Shown here: piece after piece, positions 56,965 through 64,000 of the stretch
Numbering within the stretch: position 1 is the first letter of the stretch
How the letters are laid out: every line of letters starts with the position of its first letter
NCBI GenBank assembly: GCA_964403795.1
Contig: CAYOHP010000004.1
Location: 1 to 64,000, forward strand
Direction: 5' to 3'
From: CAYOHP01 sp964403795 [NCBI: uncultured bacterium]
GTDB lineage: Bacteria; Muiribacteriota; UBA6191; CAZXTJ01
DNA: 64,000 bases
Notes under the pieces: model-generated
Databases searched by the model: none
Told to the model about the DNA's origin: nothing
Seen by the model: only the letters and a program-made list of their open reading frames with translations
Translations under genes and position numbers: made by a program

Positions 56965-57481
56965 GGCGCACCGCCAGGCTCCGCAGGGTGAACCGCCGCC
57001 GCACCTCGAGATCCGGCCCCGATCCCTGGTAGGTCACCGAGACCACCAGCAGCTTGGCCGGGACCGCGCCCATGCCGCGCCGGGACTCCGCCACGTCCTC
57101 GATCCAGACATGGGACGAGAACCCTTCCGGGTCGGACTCGCCGAGGAGCTCGACGAGGTCGACGAACCTTCCACCGCCACCCGGGTAGACGCTGCGCCAG
57201 CGGGAACGGTAGATCCCGGGTTCGGTTCCGGCGAGATCGCTGGGGGTACCGGCCGGGACCGTCGGCAGCCGCTCCTCGGGCTGTTTGGCCAGGAGCCCCA
57301 TCAGGCGGCTGGCCAGCACCACCGCCTCCGAGTCCTTGACGGTCGAGTGGAGGCGGCGCTTGGAGGTCGCCATGTTCCAGACCAGGGGCACCGCCAGGGC
57401 GGCCAACACTGCCGTCGCGACCAGTACCTCGACCAGCGAGACGGCGCGCCGGGGACCGGGGAGCGAGAGGAAGCCCCTCAT
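56954..57481 (-). CDS. Type IV prepilin-like protein (PilV-like), set B
   Basis: A 175-residue minor pilin candidate. RRAVSLVEVLVATAVLAALAV has the long hydrophobic helix with Glu at mature position 5, but Ala instead of Gly before the cut, which prepilin peptidases tolerate only sometimes. FVDLVELLGESDPEGFSSHVWIEDV matches the set A protein closely. The ATG at 57481 overlaps the stop of the PilX-like gene (ATGA). The PilW-like gene overlaps its end by 11 bases. Confidence 0.9.
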   Translation of the reverse strand: MRGFLSLPGPRRAVSLVEVLVATAVLAALAVPLVWNMATSKRRLHSTVKDSEAVVLASRLMGLLAKQPEERLPTVPAGTPSDLAGTEPGIYRSRWRSVYPGGGGRFVDLVELLGESDPEGFSSHVWIEDVAESRRGMGAVPAKLLVVSVTYQGSGPDLEVRRRFTLRSLAVRRVE

Positions 57482-59559
57482 CGGCGTTCCACCAGGACCT
57501 CCCGGTCGGAGCCCAGGTGGACCCGGAACTGGTGGGCCCGGAACTCGACCCGGGCCGGGTTCAGGGCCTCGTCCCAGACCACCCGGGAGGGCGCCCGGGG
57601 CGAGAGCCAGCGGGCCGGGTCGAAGCGGCGGGACACCAGCGCACCCCGGAGGTCGAGTCCGGCCGGGGAGGGGACCACCTCGCCGGCGCAGGCCACCAGG
57701 GCGGCCTGGATGGGGTGGGGTCCGGCCACGGTGACATTGCCCCTGAGGCTCACCAGGGCCAGGGCTTCGCCGGGGCGGGCGATCACGGGACCGCCGATCA
57801 CCAGCTCGCCGTCGACCGAGAGGGTGCCGCCCCGTTCGATCTCGAGCTCGCCGAGGACCAGCCGCTCGGTGGCCACGTGGACCGTGGTGCCGATCCTGAG
57901 GGTCCGGCCGTCGGCCAGGAACCTCCGGCGGAAGTGCTCCTCGGCGGTGGCCTCGGGGGTGGCGACGACCTTCCAGACGGCCCGGGCCTCGACCAGGGTG
58001 GCCAGGCCCTCGGAGAGCAGGTCGGGCGGACCTTCGAAGAGGGTGGCCTCGTCCTCGGTGCCGATCCTGACCGCGGGCGCGGCGGGGGCGTCCAGGGCCG
58101 GGTACATGAACCCGGGCGAACCGCCCGCGGCCGGCGCCAGGTAGGGGCGGAGCGCGTCGGCGGTGAGGTGCCGCTTGGGAGTGAACGGGGTCTCGCCGGC
58201 TTCGATCCTACCGGTCTCGCCGACGGTCTCGTCGTCGCTCACCGCGAAGTCGTAGCTGCGGTTGGCCGGCTCCAGCACGGAGCGGGCCATCAGCTCCTGG
58301 TAGCGGGCGAAGCCGCCGCTGCCGCCGGCCAGGGCGAACACGTCGGCGACCTCGGCGAAGCCGGCCTCGTCGGGGACCGCGGCCAGCGACGTGAAGGGTC
58401 CGTCGGGGCTGCGTCCCAGTTTCGACCAGGCCAGGAAGCGGCGATAGGCCCGCCCCAGCACCACCGGCGGCACCCGATGACGGGAGTCCCCGGCCAGGTG
58501 GAGGATCGAGCTCGCTTCCGGGATCTCGGCGCCCCCGAGTCCGGTGAAGACCGGGAGGTCGAGCACATCGCGGGCGTAGCCGTGGCGGGCGCCTTTCTCC
58601 CAGGTCCCGGGGAGCACCTTCGAGGGGTAGGTGGCCTCGAAGTTGCGGACCAGGAAGCCCTCTTCCATGGGCGAGGCGAGCCCGGGGCCGAAGGCCAGCG
58701 CCAGGACCCAGGGGGTCGGCCCCAGGAGGCCGATCCATCCCCCCTGGGCCACCGGCAGCGCGGGATCGTCGCCGAAGCGGGACCGGGGAGTCCGCGGCTC
58801 GGCAGGAGCCGCCATCGGGTAGACCGTGAGTGGCCAGGCCAGGTCCCGGGTGCCGGCGCGATGGAACATCCCGAAGCGGGGCGCGTAGGCGAGCACGTTG
58901 GCCGCCTCGCTGTCCCCGACCAGCTCGCCCAGCAACAGCGAGAAGCGTCCCGCCACCGGCGGCAGGCGGTAGAAGCTGCGGAACGGACGGCGCACCGAGA
59001 GGCGGCGGATCGCCGCGCCCACCCGGGCCTCGACCTCGATCTCGAGGATGCCGGTCTTGTCGTAGGGGTCGGCCCGGAAGCCGGCCGGGATCGGGATCTC
59101 GAGCGGCCTCACCTCGAGGAAGCGGAGCTTGGCGCCGACCGTGCCGTCGGTGTCGCGGGGCACGAGGTCGGCGAGCAGGGCGGGGCGCAGCACCTCTTCG
59201 TGGCGGTCGAGGTCGGAGGGAAGCGAGCGGGTCACGAACTCGAAGAGCTCGCGCTCGGCGTCGTCGAGCGGCGGCGGTCCCGAGAACAGGGCCTCGAGTC
59301 CCCGCTCGACCAGGGCCAGGCCCCCGGAGGCGGCGTGGAAGGCGATCTCCCCGTCCCGGAACAGCGAGGTGTGGTCCCGGTACCCGGAGACCACGGTGTG
59401 CACGGCGTGGATCAGGCCGGCGATGACCAGGGCGAGGACCAGCACCAGCGGCAGGGCATAGCCGGAGCGGGTGGTGCTGCGGGGACCGGCCCCGGGTCGA
59501 GGCGCCAGCGAGGTCGCCCGACCCGGGATCCCCACCCGGCACCCTGGAGCGCGGTTCAC
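57478..59559 (-). CDS. PilX-like anchored protein, prepilin set B
   Basis: A 693-residue paralogue of the set A protein at 37702. It starts with a basic 35-residue stretch and one membrane helix (SGYALPLVLVLALVIAGLIHAV), followed by RRPFRSFYRLPPVAGRFSLLLG and DVLDLPVFTGLGG, and ends in a beta-repeat domain (RGGTLSVDGELVIGGPVIAR). GTG at 59559 opens the frame; TTGGTG and TACGAT upstream, 17 bases apart, would start transcription almost exactly at this GTG, so the mRNA may be leaderless. First gene of a three-gene overlapping operon. Confidence 0.82.
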   Translation of the reverse strand: MNRAPGCRVGIPGRATSLAPRPGAGPRSTTRSGYALPLVLVLALVIAGLIHAVHTVVSGYRDHTSLFRDGEIAFHAASGGLALVERGLEALFSGPPPLDDAERELFEFVTRSLPSDLDRHEEVLRPALLADLVPRDTDGTVGAKLRFLEVRPLEIPIPAGFRADPYDKTGILEIEVEARVGAAIRRLSVRRPFRSFYRLPPVAGRFSLLLGELVGDSEAANVLAYAPRFGMFHRAGTRDLAWPLTVYPMAAPAEPRTPRSRFGDDPALPVAQGGWIGLLGPTPWVLALAFGPGLASPMEEGFLVRNFEATYPSKVLPGTWEKGARHGYARDVLDLPVFTGLGGAEIPEASSILHLAGDSRHRVPPVVLGRAYRRFLAWSKLGRSPDGPFTSLAAVPDEAGFAEVADVFALAGGSGGFARYQELMARSVLEPANRSYDFAVSDDETVGETGRIEAGETPFTPKRHLTADALRPYLAPAAGGSPGFMYPALDAPAAPAVRIGTEDEATLFEGPPDLLSEGLATLVEARAVWKVVATPEATAEEHFRRRFLADGRTLRIGTTVHVATERLVLGELEIERGGTLSVDGELVIGGPVIARPGEALALVSLRGNVTVAGPHPIQAALVACAGEVVPSPAGLDLRGALVSRRFDPARWLSPRAPSRVVWDEALNPARVEFRAHQFRVHLGSDREVLVERR

Positions 59560-59565
59560 TCCGCT

Positions 59566-59594
59566 ATCGTAGGAGTCTCGGGCTCCGGCACCAA
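59566..59594 (-). promoter_or_regulatory. Promoter of prepilin set B
   Basis: On the minus strand, TTGGTG (plus 59589-59594) and TACGAT (plus 59566-59571) are 17 bases apart. The expected start site is at about 59559, the first base of the GTG start codon. Confidence 0.6.
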
Positions 59595-59619
59595 CCGGTG
59601 GCGGAGGGAGAGGCATCGG

Positions 59620-60729
59620 GTGGTGGCGGGACGGCAGGCGGCAACCTCGGGCCGGTGTCCACGTCCTCGGCGCGGGCGGCTCGCCGGGATCCTCCTGGTC
59701 GTGCTCGTCGCCGTCCTGACCGGGGTCTACCAGGCGGATCGGCGCATGGTCGATCCCATGGTGCGGGGCCGCCTGGCCGACCTGGGGCCCGCCGCCGAGG
59801 GTTTCGAGGTGGGGCCGATCACCGGCAGCTTCCTCTCGGGTCGGGCCGAGGTGCACGGCTTCCGGGCCGAGCTCGGGGAGCGCGCCGGGGTGCGGGTCGC
59901 CCTCGAACTGGACCGGGCGGTGCTCGGGTTCTCGCCCTGGGCGGCTCTGTCCGGGGGGGAGGCCCTGCGCGAGGTCTCGCTCCACGGGGCGGCGTCAGGG
60001 GAAGGCGGGGAGCCCGCCCTCGACGAGCTCTCCACCGTCCCCGGACCCGTGGCCGACGTTGCCATGCCGACGATCGCACGCTTCCGGATCGCCGGCGTCG
60101 AGATCCCGGTCGACCGGCACCGCCTCGAGGTGGCGGCCTGCGAGGCGGCCCCGCTCCACAGCGGGCTCCCGGTCTGGGCCTTCGCGCTCGGAGCCAGGGC
60201 CAGGGGGCGGATCGACGGGCGGGACTACACCCTGGAGAGCCGGACCGGGGGGACGGGGGTGGTGACCCGGATCACGGCCCAGGGGCTGGCGGCGGAGCAC
60301 TGGACGCCCCACTTCAAGGGGATCCTCTCCTGGATCGTGGCCGGGACCATGGATGCCCGGGTGGAGGTCGAGTCGGGCACCCGGTTCCCGGGGGACGGGG
60401 TGACCATGCGCTTCCTGCTGCTGCTCCGGGAGATGGAGTCGCAGGTCCCCGACGACGAGACCACCGAGAACCGCCTGCTGCTCGGGCCGGCCATGGCGGA
60501 GCTGGTCCGGCGGCGGGACGAGCTCCCGCTGGAGTTCGAGTTCCGGGTCGGGGCCGAGGAGCTGGCGGCCGCTCGCGGGTTCGGCGACCTCGATCTCGGC
60601 AAGCGGGTCTCCAAGGCCGCCGGGGCACGCCTCGAGGCCATGGCGGGCGAGCTGACCGCCGATCTCCCGTTGTCCGGGGGGATCGACGGCGAGAGCCTGA
60701 AGCGGCTGTTCAAGAAGCGCGGGAAGTAG
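59620..60729 (+). CDS. Membrane-anchored protein, AsmA-like in outline
   Basis: The 369-residue product has one membrane segment (LAGILLVVLVAVLTGVY, about residues 27-44) after a basic start, and a large beta-rich exterior part: FEVGPITGSFLSGRAEVHGF, ALELDRAVLGFSPWAALSGG and REVSLHGAAS, which recall the repeated strands of AsmA/DUF748 lipid-transfer proteins. The C-terminal 150 residues are more helical (MRFLLLLREMESQVPDDET) and end in Lys/Arg. GTG at 59620 follows GGAGGGAG. It is divergent from prepilin set B and converges with set C. Function not established. Confidence 0.75.
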   Translation: MVAGRQAATSGRCPRPRRGRLAGILLVVLVAVLTGVYQADRRMVDPMVRGRLADLGPAAEGFEVGPITGSFLSGRAEVHGFRAELGERAGVRVALELDRAVLGFSPWAALSGGEALREVSLHGAASGEGGEPALDELSTVPGPVADVAMPTIARFRIAGVEIPVDRHRLEVAACEAAPLHSGLPVWAFALGARARGRIDGRDYTLESRTGGTGVVTRITAQGLAAEHWTPHFKGILSWIVAGTMDARVEVESGTRFPGDGVTMRFLLLLREMESQVPDDETTENRLLLGPAMAELVRRRDELPLEFEFRVGAEELAAARGFGDLDLGKRVSKAAGARLEAMAGELTADLPLSGGIDGESLKRLFKKRGK

Positions 60730-60737
60730 CGGAGCCC

Positions 60738-61556
60738 CTAGAAGGCCGCCTCCACGCCCTCGGCCAGCGCCAGGCGCGGGACCGGACCGGTGGGGCGGGT
60801 GCCGCTCTGGAGATAGACCACCGAGCCCTGGAAATCGAGCCAGCGGTCGCTCGTACCCTCGAGGTGCTCGGGGTCGAGGTCCAGGGGCTGCAGGGCCTGG
60901 AGACGGTGGTGCAGGACCGGGACCACGAAAGGGGAGCTGGGCAGCCGGCGGGCCACCACCATGGGACCCAGGCTCTCGATGGTCCCGGCCAGGGCCTCGT
61001 CGGTGCGGACCTCGTCGAGCTGGTCATAGACTCCCTGGAAGCGGAGTTCGGAGAGTGCGTCGAGCAGGGTCTCGTCCCTGCGCAGGCCGCTGCGGCGCAC
61101 CCACTGCTCTCCGCCTCTTCCGGCGTAGCCGACCGCCACGTCGATCCGGTCGAGCCCCACCTGCCCGAGGACGTGGGGCACCAGGCGCACCAGCACCCTC
61201 GCCTCGAGCGCCCCGAGCTGATCGCGACGCCAGTCGCTCCCGGCTGCGGCTTCCTCGCTCTCCTGGGGCGCGCTCGCGGGGGGCTCCCCGGCACCGATCG
61301 CTCCCGGATCCAGGCGTCGATATCCGTTCCCGGCTTCCTCGCTCGAGGCCAGCAGGGCTTCGAGCTGGGCACGAGGAAGCAGCTGGCAGATCTCCAGCGT
61401 CTCGCGCAGCAGGTACTTGGCCGACGAGAGGCGGGGTCCGTAGCGCAGCGAACCCTGGGGCGCGGCGCTCATCAGCGCCATGGCGCCGGTGACCAGGATC
61501 GCCAGAGCCAGGAGCACCTCCACCAGCGTCAGGCCGCGGCGCCGGCCCTCAGCCAC
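60738..61556 (-). CDS. Type IV prepilin-like protein, set C
   Basis: A 272-residue protein with N-terminus GRRRG-LTLVEVLLALAILVTG: Gly before the cut, Glu at mature position 5 and a long hydrophobic helix. The globular part lacks resemblance to sets A and B and contains ARVLVRLVPHVLGQVGLDRIDV and RWLDFQGSVVYLQSG. GTG at 61556 overlaps the end of the PilX-like gene. It is the last gene of the operon that begins outside the window. Confidence 0.88.
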   Translation of the reverse strand: MAEGRRRGLTLVEVLLALAILVTGAMALMSAAPQGSLRYGPRLSSAKYLLRETLEICQLLPRAQLEALLASSEEAGNGYRRLDPGAIGAGEPPASAPQESEEAAAGSDWRRDQLGALEARVLVRLVPHVLGQVGLDRIDVAVGYAGRGGEQWVRRSGLRRDETLLDALSELRFQGVYDQLDEVRTDEALAGTIESLGPMVVARRLPSSPFVVPVLHHRLQALQPLDLDPEHLEGTSDRWLDFQGSVVYLQSGTRPTGPVPRLALAEGVEAAF

Positions 61557-62331
61557 GGCGAACCGCCAGGGCCAGGGGTGCCGGGAACACGTGACCGTAG
61601 CGCCGCGGGGCCTCGCCGCTGGGGGTGTACTCCACCACTGCGAACAGGTGGCGCTGGGCAGCGACCCGGGTCACGCCTCGCAACAACGAGCCCCGGCGAG
61701 CCCTTCCCCGGAGCTCGAGCACTCCCCAGGTGGTGCGAAGCGCGTCCACCTCGGGAGGGAGTCCCAGGGCGGCGCGGACGGCGGGAGAGGGGACGAGGTC
61801 GCCCGCGAAGGGCGAGCTTGCGAGTCGGCCCACCTCCCGGCGCACCACCCGGACTTCGACGGGGGCCAGCTGCATCCCTGCCCCCTTCGCCAGGGTGGCA
61901 GCCATGGCCACCGGGGCGTAGTGGAGGGTGTCGTCGGATTCGAGCAGGAAGCTGGCGAAGCGATGGTCGAGGGACCGGGGTCGGACCTCACGACCCTCAC
62001 CGGGGGCGGGGAAACCCTCCCAGCCTTCGCCGTCGGGGCCGAGGTCGGCGGCCCGGTCGACCAGGGCCTGGGCCGCCGAGGACGAGCCCGCAGGAGGGTG
62101 GGCCATGGCCAGCTGGTAGCGCACCTCCTCGATCCCGGCGAGCACCAGGGCCTCCATGTCGGCTCCCACGAGGGCGCTGAGGAGGGTGTTCTCGTGGGTT
62201 CGTCGCAGGCGTCCGGCGACGAAGCTGAACCCGGCCAGCATCGCCAGCAGGACCACCACGAGCGGGATCGCCATCGCCCGCCGCCGGCGACGGACACAGG
62301 CGGGGACGGGGGTGGGGGCTGGGCGCGTCAC
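61549..62331 (-). CDS. PilX-like anchored protein, set C
   Basis: A 260-residue protein with a basic start (CVRRRRRAMAIPLVVVLLAMLAGF) and one membrane helix, as in PilX/GspK-type accessory subunits, then a soluble part containing GADMEALVLAGIEEVRYQLAM and LDHRFASFLLESDDTLHYAPV. Its GTG overlaps the upstream stop (GTGA), so it is coupled to the gene for the deaminase-like protein. Not closely similar to sets A or B apart from the plan. Confidence 0.8.
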   Translation of the reverse strand: MTRPAPTPVPACVRRRRRAMAIPLVVVLLAMLAGFSFVAGRLRRTHENTLLSALVGADMEALVLAGIEEVRYQLAMAHPPAGSSSAAQALVDRAADLGPDGEGWEGFPAPGEGREVRPRSLDHRFASFLLESDDTLHYAPVAMAATLAKGAGMQLAPVEVRVVRREVGRLASSPFAGDLVPSPAVRAALGLPPEVDALRTTWGVLELRGRARRGSLLRGVTRVAAQRHLFAVVEYTPSGEAPRRYGHVFPAPLALAVRRG

Positions 62332-64000
62332 TCGGAGGCCGGTCCGTCCCGGTCGGCCACCAGCGAGGTGGAACCATGTCCCAGCAGGTCGAGGGCCGAG
62401 GCCCCTGCCAGAGCCTGGCCCGCCCAGGCTTCGCTGTTGCTGGCCACCGCCGCACCCAGGGTGGTGAGGCGACAGTTGAGGCAGCAGGGGAAGGGCTTGC
62501 CGCTCACGTTCTTGGCCGTGAAGACCACCAGGTCCTCGATCTTCTCGCCGTTCTGGAGAGCGTTGTTGATGGCCTCCCATTCGGCGCAGTTCTCGAAGTT
62601 CCAGGGCTTGAGGCTGCTCCGGCCGGTCACCCGCTCCAGCCAGCGCCGGATGAAGGCGAGCCTGGGGTGGGTGACGGTGGCCCCGCCCTCGCGGACGGCG
62701 CCGCGGATCCCGCCGTTGGCGTTGATCCCGGTGTAGGTCCTGCCCGTGGTACGGCTGACCGCGGCAGAGGTCGAGCGCAGGTGGTAGGCCTCCTCGCCGG
62801 CTTCCCGCAGCAGGGGGGCGATCTCCCTCTGGGCGCGCAGCACGGTGTCCTTCATGTTCCGGAAGGCCTGCTGGGCCGCCTCCCTGGCCTGGGCGACCAG
62901 GCGGGCCGGCGGGGCAACGGTGGCATTGCGGATCATCTTCAGCTGGCGGGCGATCACGTTGCGCAGCGCTCCCGCCGCCCGCACGCCGCCCTGGGGAACC
63001 CGGGCCAGCGTCGTCTGGAGCATGCGGCCGAAGAGGCGCTGGGTGGCAGCGTTGCCAGAGGCGAGCGCCTCGCGGGCGCCCTGGGGGAGCATGCGTCCGC
63101 CTGCCTGCAGGCCGGCCCGGGTACCGTTCACCGTCACCTGGGCCAGCCCCTTCACCAGGTAGACGTCCGAGACCGCCATCATCCAGTTGAAAAGGAAGCT
63201 CCCGACTTCCAGGCTGCGGCGGCCCGCCCCCAGGGCGTTGCCCTGCTCGTCCCGACCTTCGTAGGCGTTGAGCAGGGCGTTGGCCGCCCTCCAGCAGGCC
63301 CCGTAGACGGGGATCAGGTTGGTGAGCACCGGGTGCTCGTAGGAGAAGCGGGCGAGCCGGTTGTAGATCCCGTCGGAGGGCATACCCAGCGCTTCCCACG
63401 AGATGGGCTCGGCGAGGCGCCGGGCCACCTCGTTGTTGAAGGCCAGGCTGGGGGTGGTCTTGGCGGTGAAGATGTCGTCGGCCAGACGCAGGGGATCCCG
63501 GACGCCCCCGGCGGCCTGCCCCCCGGCCATACCCGCCAGGCGATCGGTGAAGAAGTCGCGGGCGTAGACCCGCAGCATCCACACGATCAGCAGGTCGCTC
63601 TCGCGGATCCCGCGGGCACCGTTGCCGGGCTCGAAGCGCCTGAGGAAGGATCCCACGCGGTTGGCGTAGATCGGGTTGTCGTGATAGCCGAGGGACGTGT
63701 CCGGGACCTCTCGAGTGATGTCCCAGAGCCTCACGCCGAAGATGTGGCGGTAGGAGCCGGTCTGCTCGGTACGGGTCCGGACACGGGTGTTCCCGAGGAG
63801 CTTCACGAGCATCGAGAGACTGGTCTCGTACTGCTCCAGCACGCCCGGGACATAGGCTCCGTGGCCGACGCCGGCCGAATAGCTGCGGCCGAAGGGTTCG
63901 TAGCGCCGGGCGCCGCCGAATGCCATTCCCTCGTGGGAGGCGCAGAGATAGACGTAGAAGCGGAAGAGCTTCTCCAGCTCGTCGGTGTGGGGCCGCTCGA
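62328..64000 (-). CDS. Large protein with C-terminal YwqJ-like deaminase signature (5' end outside window)
   Basis: At least 557 residues are visible; the frame continues beyond the window with sensible sequence (RFYVYLCASHEG), so the start is missing. The middle is helical, with AREAAQQAFRNMKDTVLR. About 100 residues from the end, ENCAEWEAINNALQNGE and, 25 residues on, GKPFPCCLNC form the zinc and catalytic signature of the deaminase superfamily (C-A-E, then P-C-x-x-C), closest to YwqJ-type toxin domains. Known relatives are C-terminal toxin modules of polymorphic toxins. The next two genes, overlapping or nearly so, are prepilin-like, and no immunity gene is obvious. Toxin activity is inference. 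Confidence 0.75.
   Translation of the reverse strand, partial: ERPHTDELEKLFRFYVYLCASHEGMAFGGARRYEPFGRSYSAGVGHGAYVPGVLEQYETSLSMLVKLLGNTRVRTRTEQTGSYRHIFGVRLWDITREVPDTSLGYHDNPIYANRVGSFLRRFEPGNGARGIRESDLLIVWMLRVYARDFFTDRLAGMAGGQAAGGVRDPLRLADDIFTAKTTPSLAFNNEVARRLAEPISWEALGMPSDGIYNRLARFSYEHPVLTNLIPVYGACWRAANALLNAYEGRDEQGNALGAGRRSLEVGSFLFNWMMAVSDVYLVKGLAQVTVNGTRAGLQAGGRMLPQGAREALASGNAATQRLFGRMLQTTLARVPQGGVRAAGALRNVIARQLKMIRNATVAPPARLVAQAREAAQQAFRNMKDTVLRAQREIAPLLREAGEEAYHLRSTSAAVSRTTGRTYTGINANGGIRGAVREGGATVTHPRLAFIRRWLERVTGRSSLKPWNFENCAEWEAINNALQNGEKIEDLVVFTAKNVSGKPFPCCLNCRLTTLGAAVASNSEAWAGQALAGASALDLLGHGSTSLVADRDGPASE

Overview
High-GC bacterial chromosomal DNA (about 70% G+C by eye, very strong G/C bias at third codon positions). 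The window holds roughly 45 protein genes, one tRNA gene and no IS element, phage or CRISPR array. Lineage cannot be fixed from the sequence alone. The mix of a Hanks-type kinase with WD40-like repeats, a sulfatase-modifying-factor domain protein, giant HEAT/TPR proteins, many secreted proteins of unknown function and several prepilin sets suits a free-living, probably diderm bacterium of the Planctomycetota, Myxococcota or candidate-phylum type. Starts are often GTG or TTG, and one gene appears to use CTG. Promoter-like -10 hexamers of the form TASNCT recur, and several lie so close to the start codon that leaderless transcripts are likely.

Layout. 1-5 kb: secA (cut by the window edge), long-form hpf and a fabH-type ketosynthase on the minus strand, then a secreted lipase-like hydrolase whose 5' end carries a chain of hairpins, and a small membrane protein. 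5-13 kb: a 1985-residue HEAT/TPR protein, a YegS/diacylglycerol-type kinase and a Tat-exported dienelactone hydrolase. 13.2-20.8 kb: six tightly coupled genes (coiled-coil protein, unknown, AAA ATPase, unknown, two membrane proteins). This is the best candidate here for an undescribed system. 20.9-29.6 kb: secreted, SUMF1-like, vWA-like and DUF6263-like proteins, a DUF1704/QEGLA metallopeptidase and membrane proteins. 29.6-35.5 kb: dCTP deaminase, tRNA-Leu(UAA), a YhaO/YhaN (SbcD/SbcC-like) pair and a rhodanese. 35.5-42.1 kb: Ser/Thr kinase with a WD40-like exterior, then a three-gene prepilin set whose last member ends in a collagen-like tail. 42.1-55 kb: MATE exporter, Bcp peroxiredoxin coupled to a radical SAM enzyme, several secreted proteins including one with kinase-like (FAM20/HipA-type) motifs, a decayed protease fragment and a VOC protein. 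55-59.6 kb: a second, paralogous prepilin set whose last member carries a Ser-Thr-Gly-Asp repeat. 59.6-64 kb: a membrane-anchored protein and a third prepilin-like pair following a large protein with a C-terminal YwqJ-like deaminase signature.

How it fits together. Much of the window concerns the cell envelope. Three separate minor-pilin-like modules, two of them clear duplicates, point to variable tips of type IV pilus-like or type II secretion-like fibres. The duplicates keep their cores but end in unrelated low-complexity tails. The third module is transcribed together with a possible toxin. All function calls rest on visible motifs; no database search was possible.
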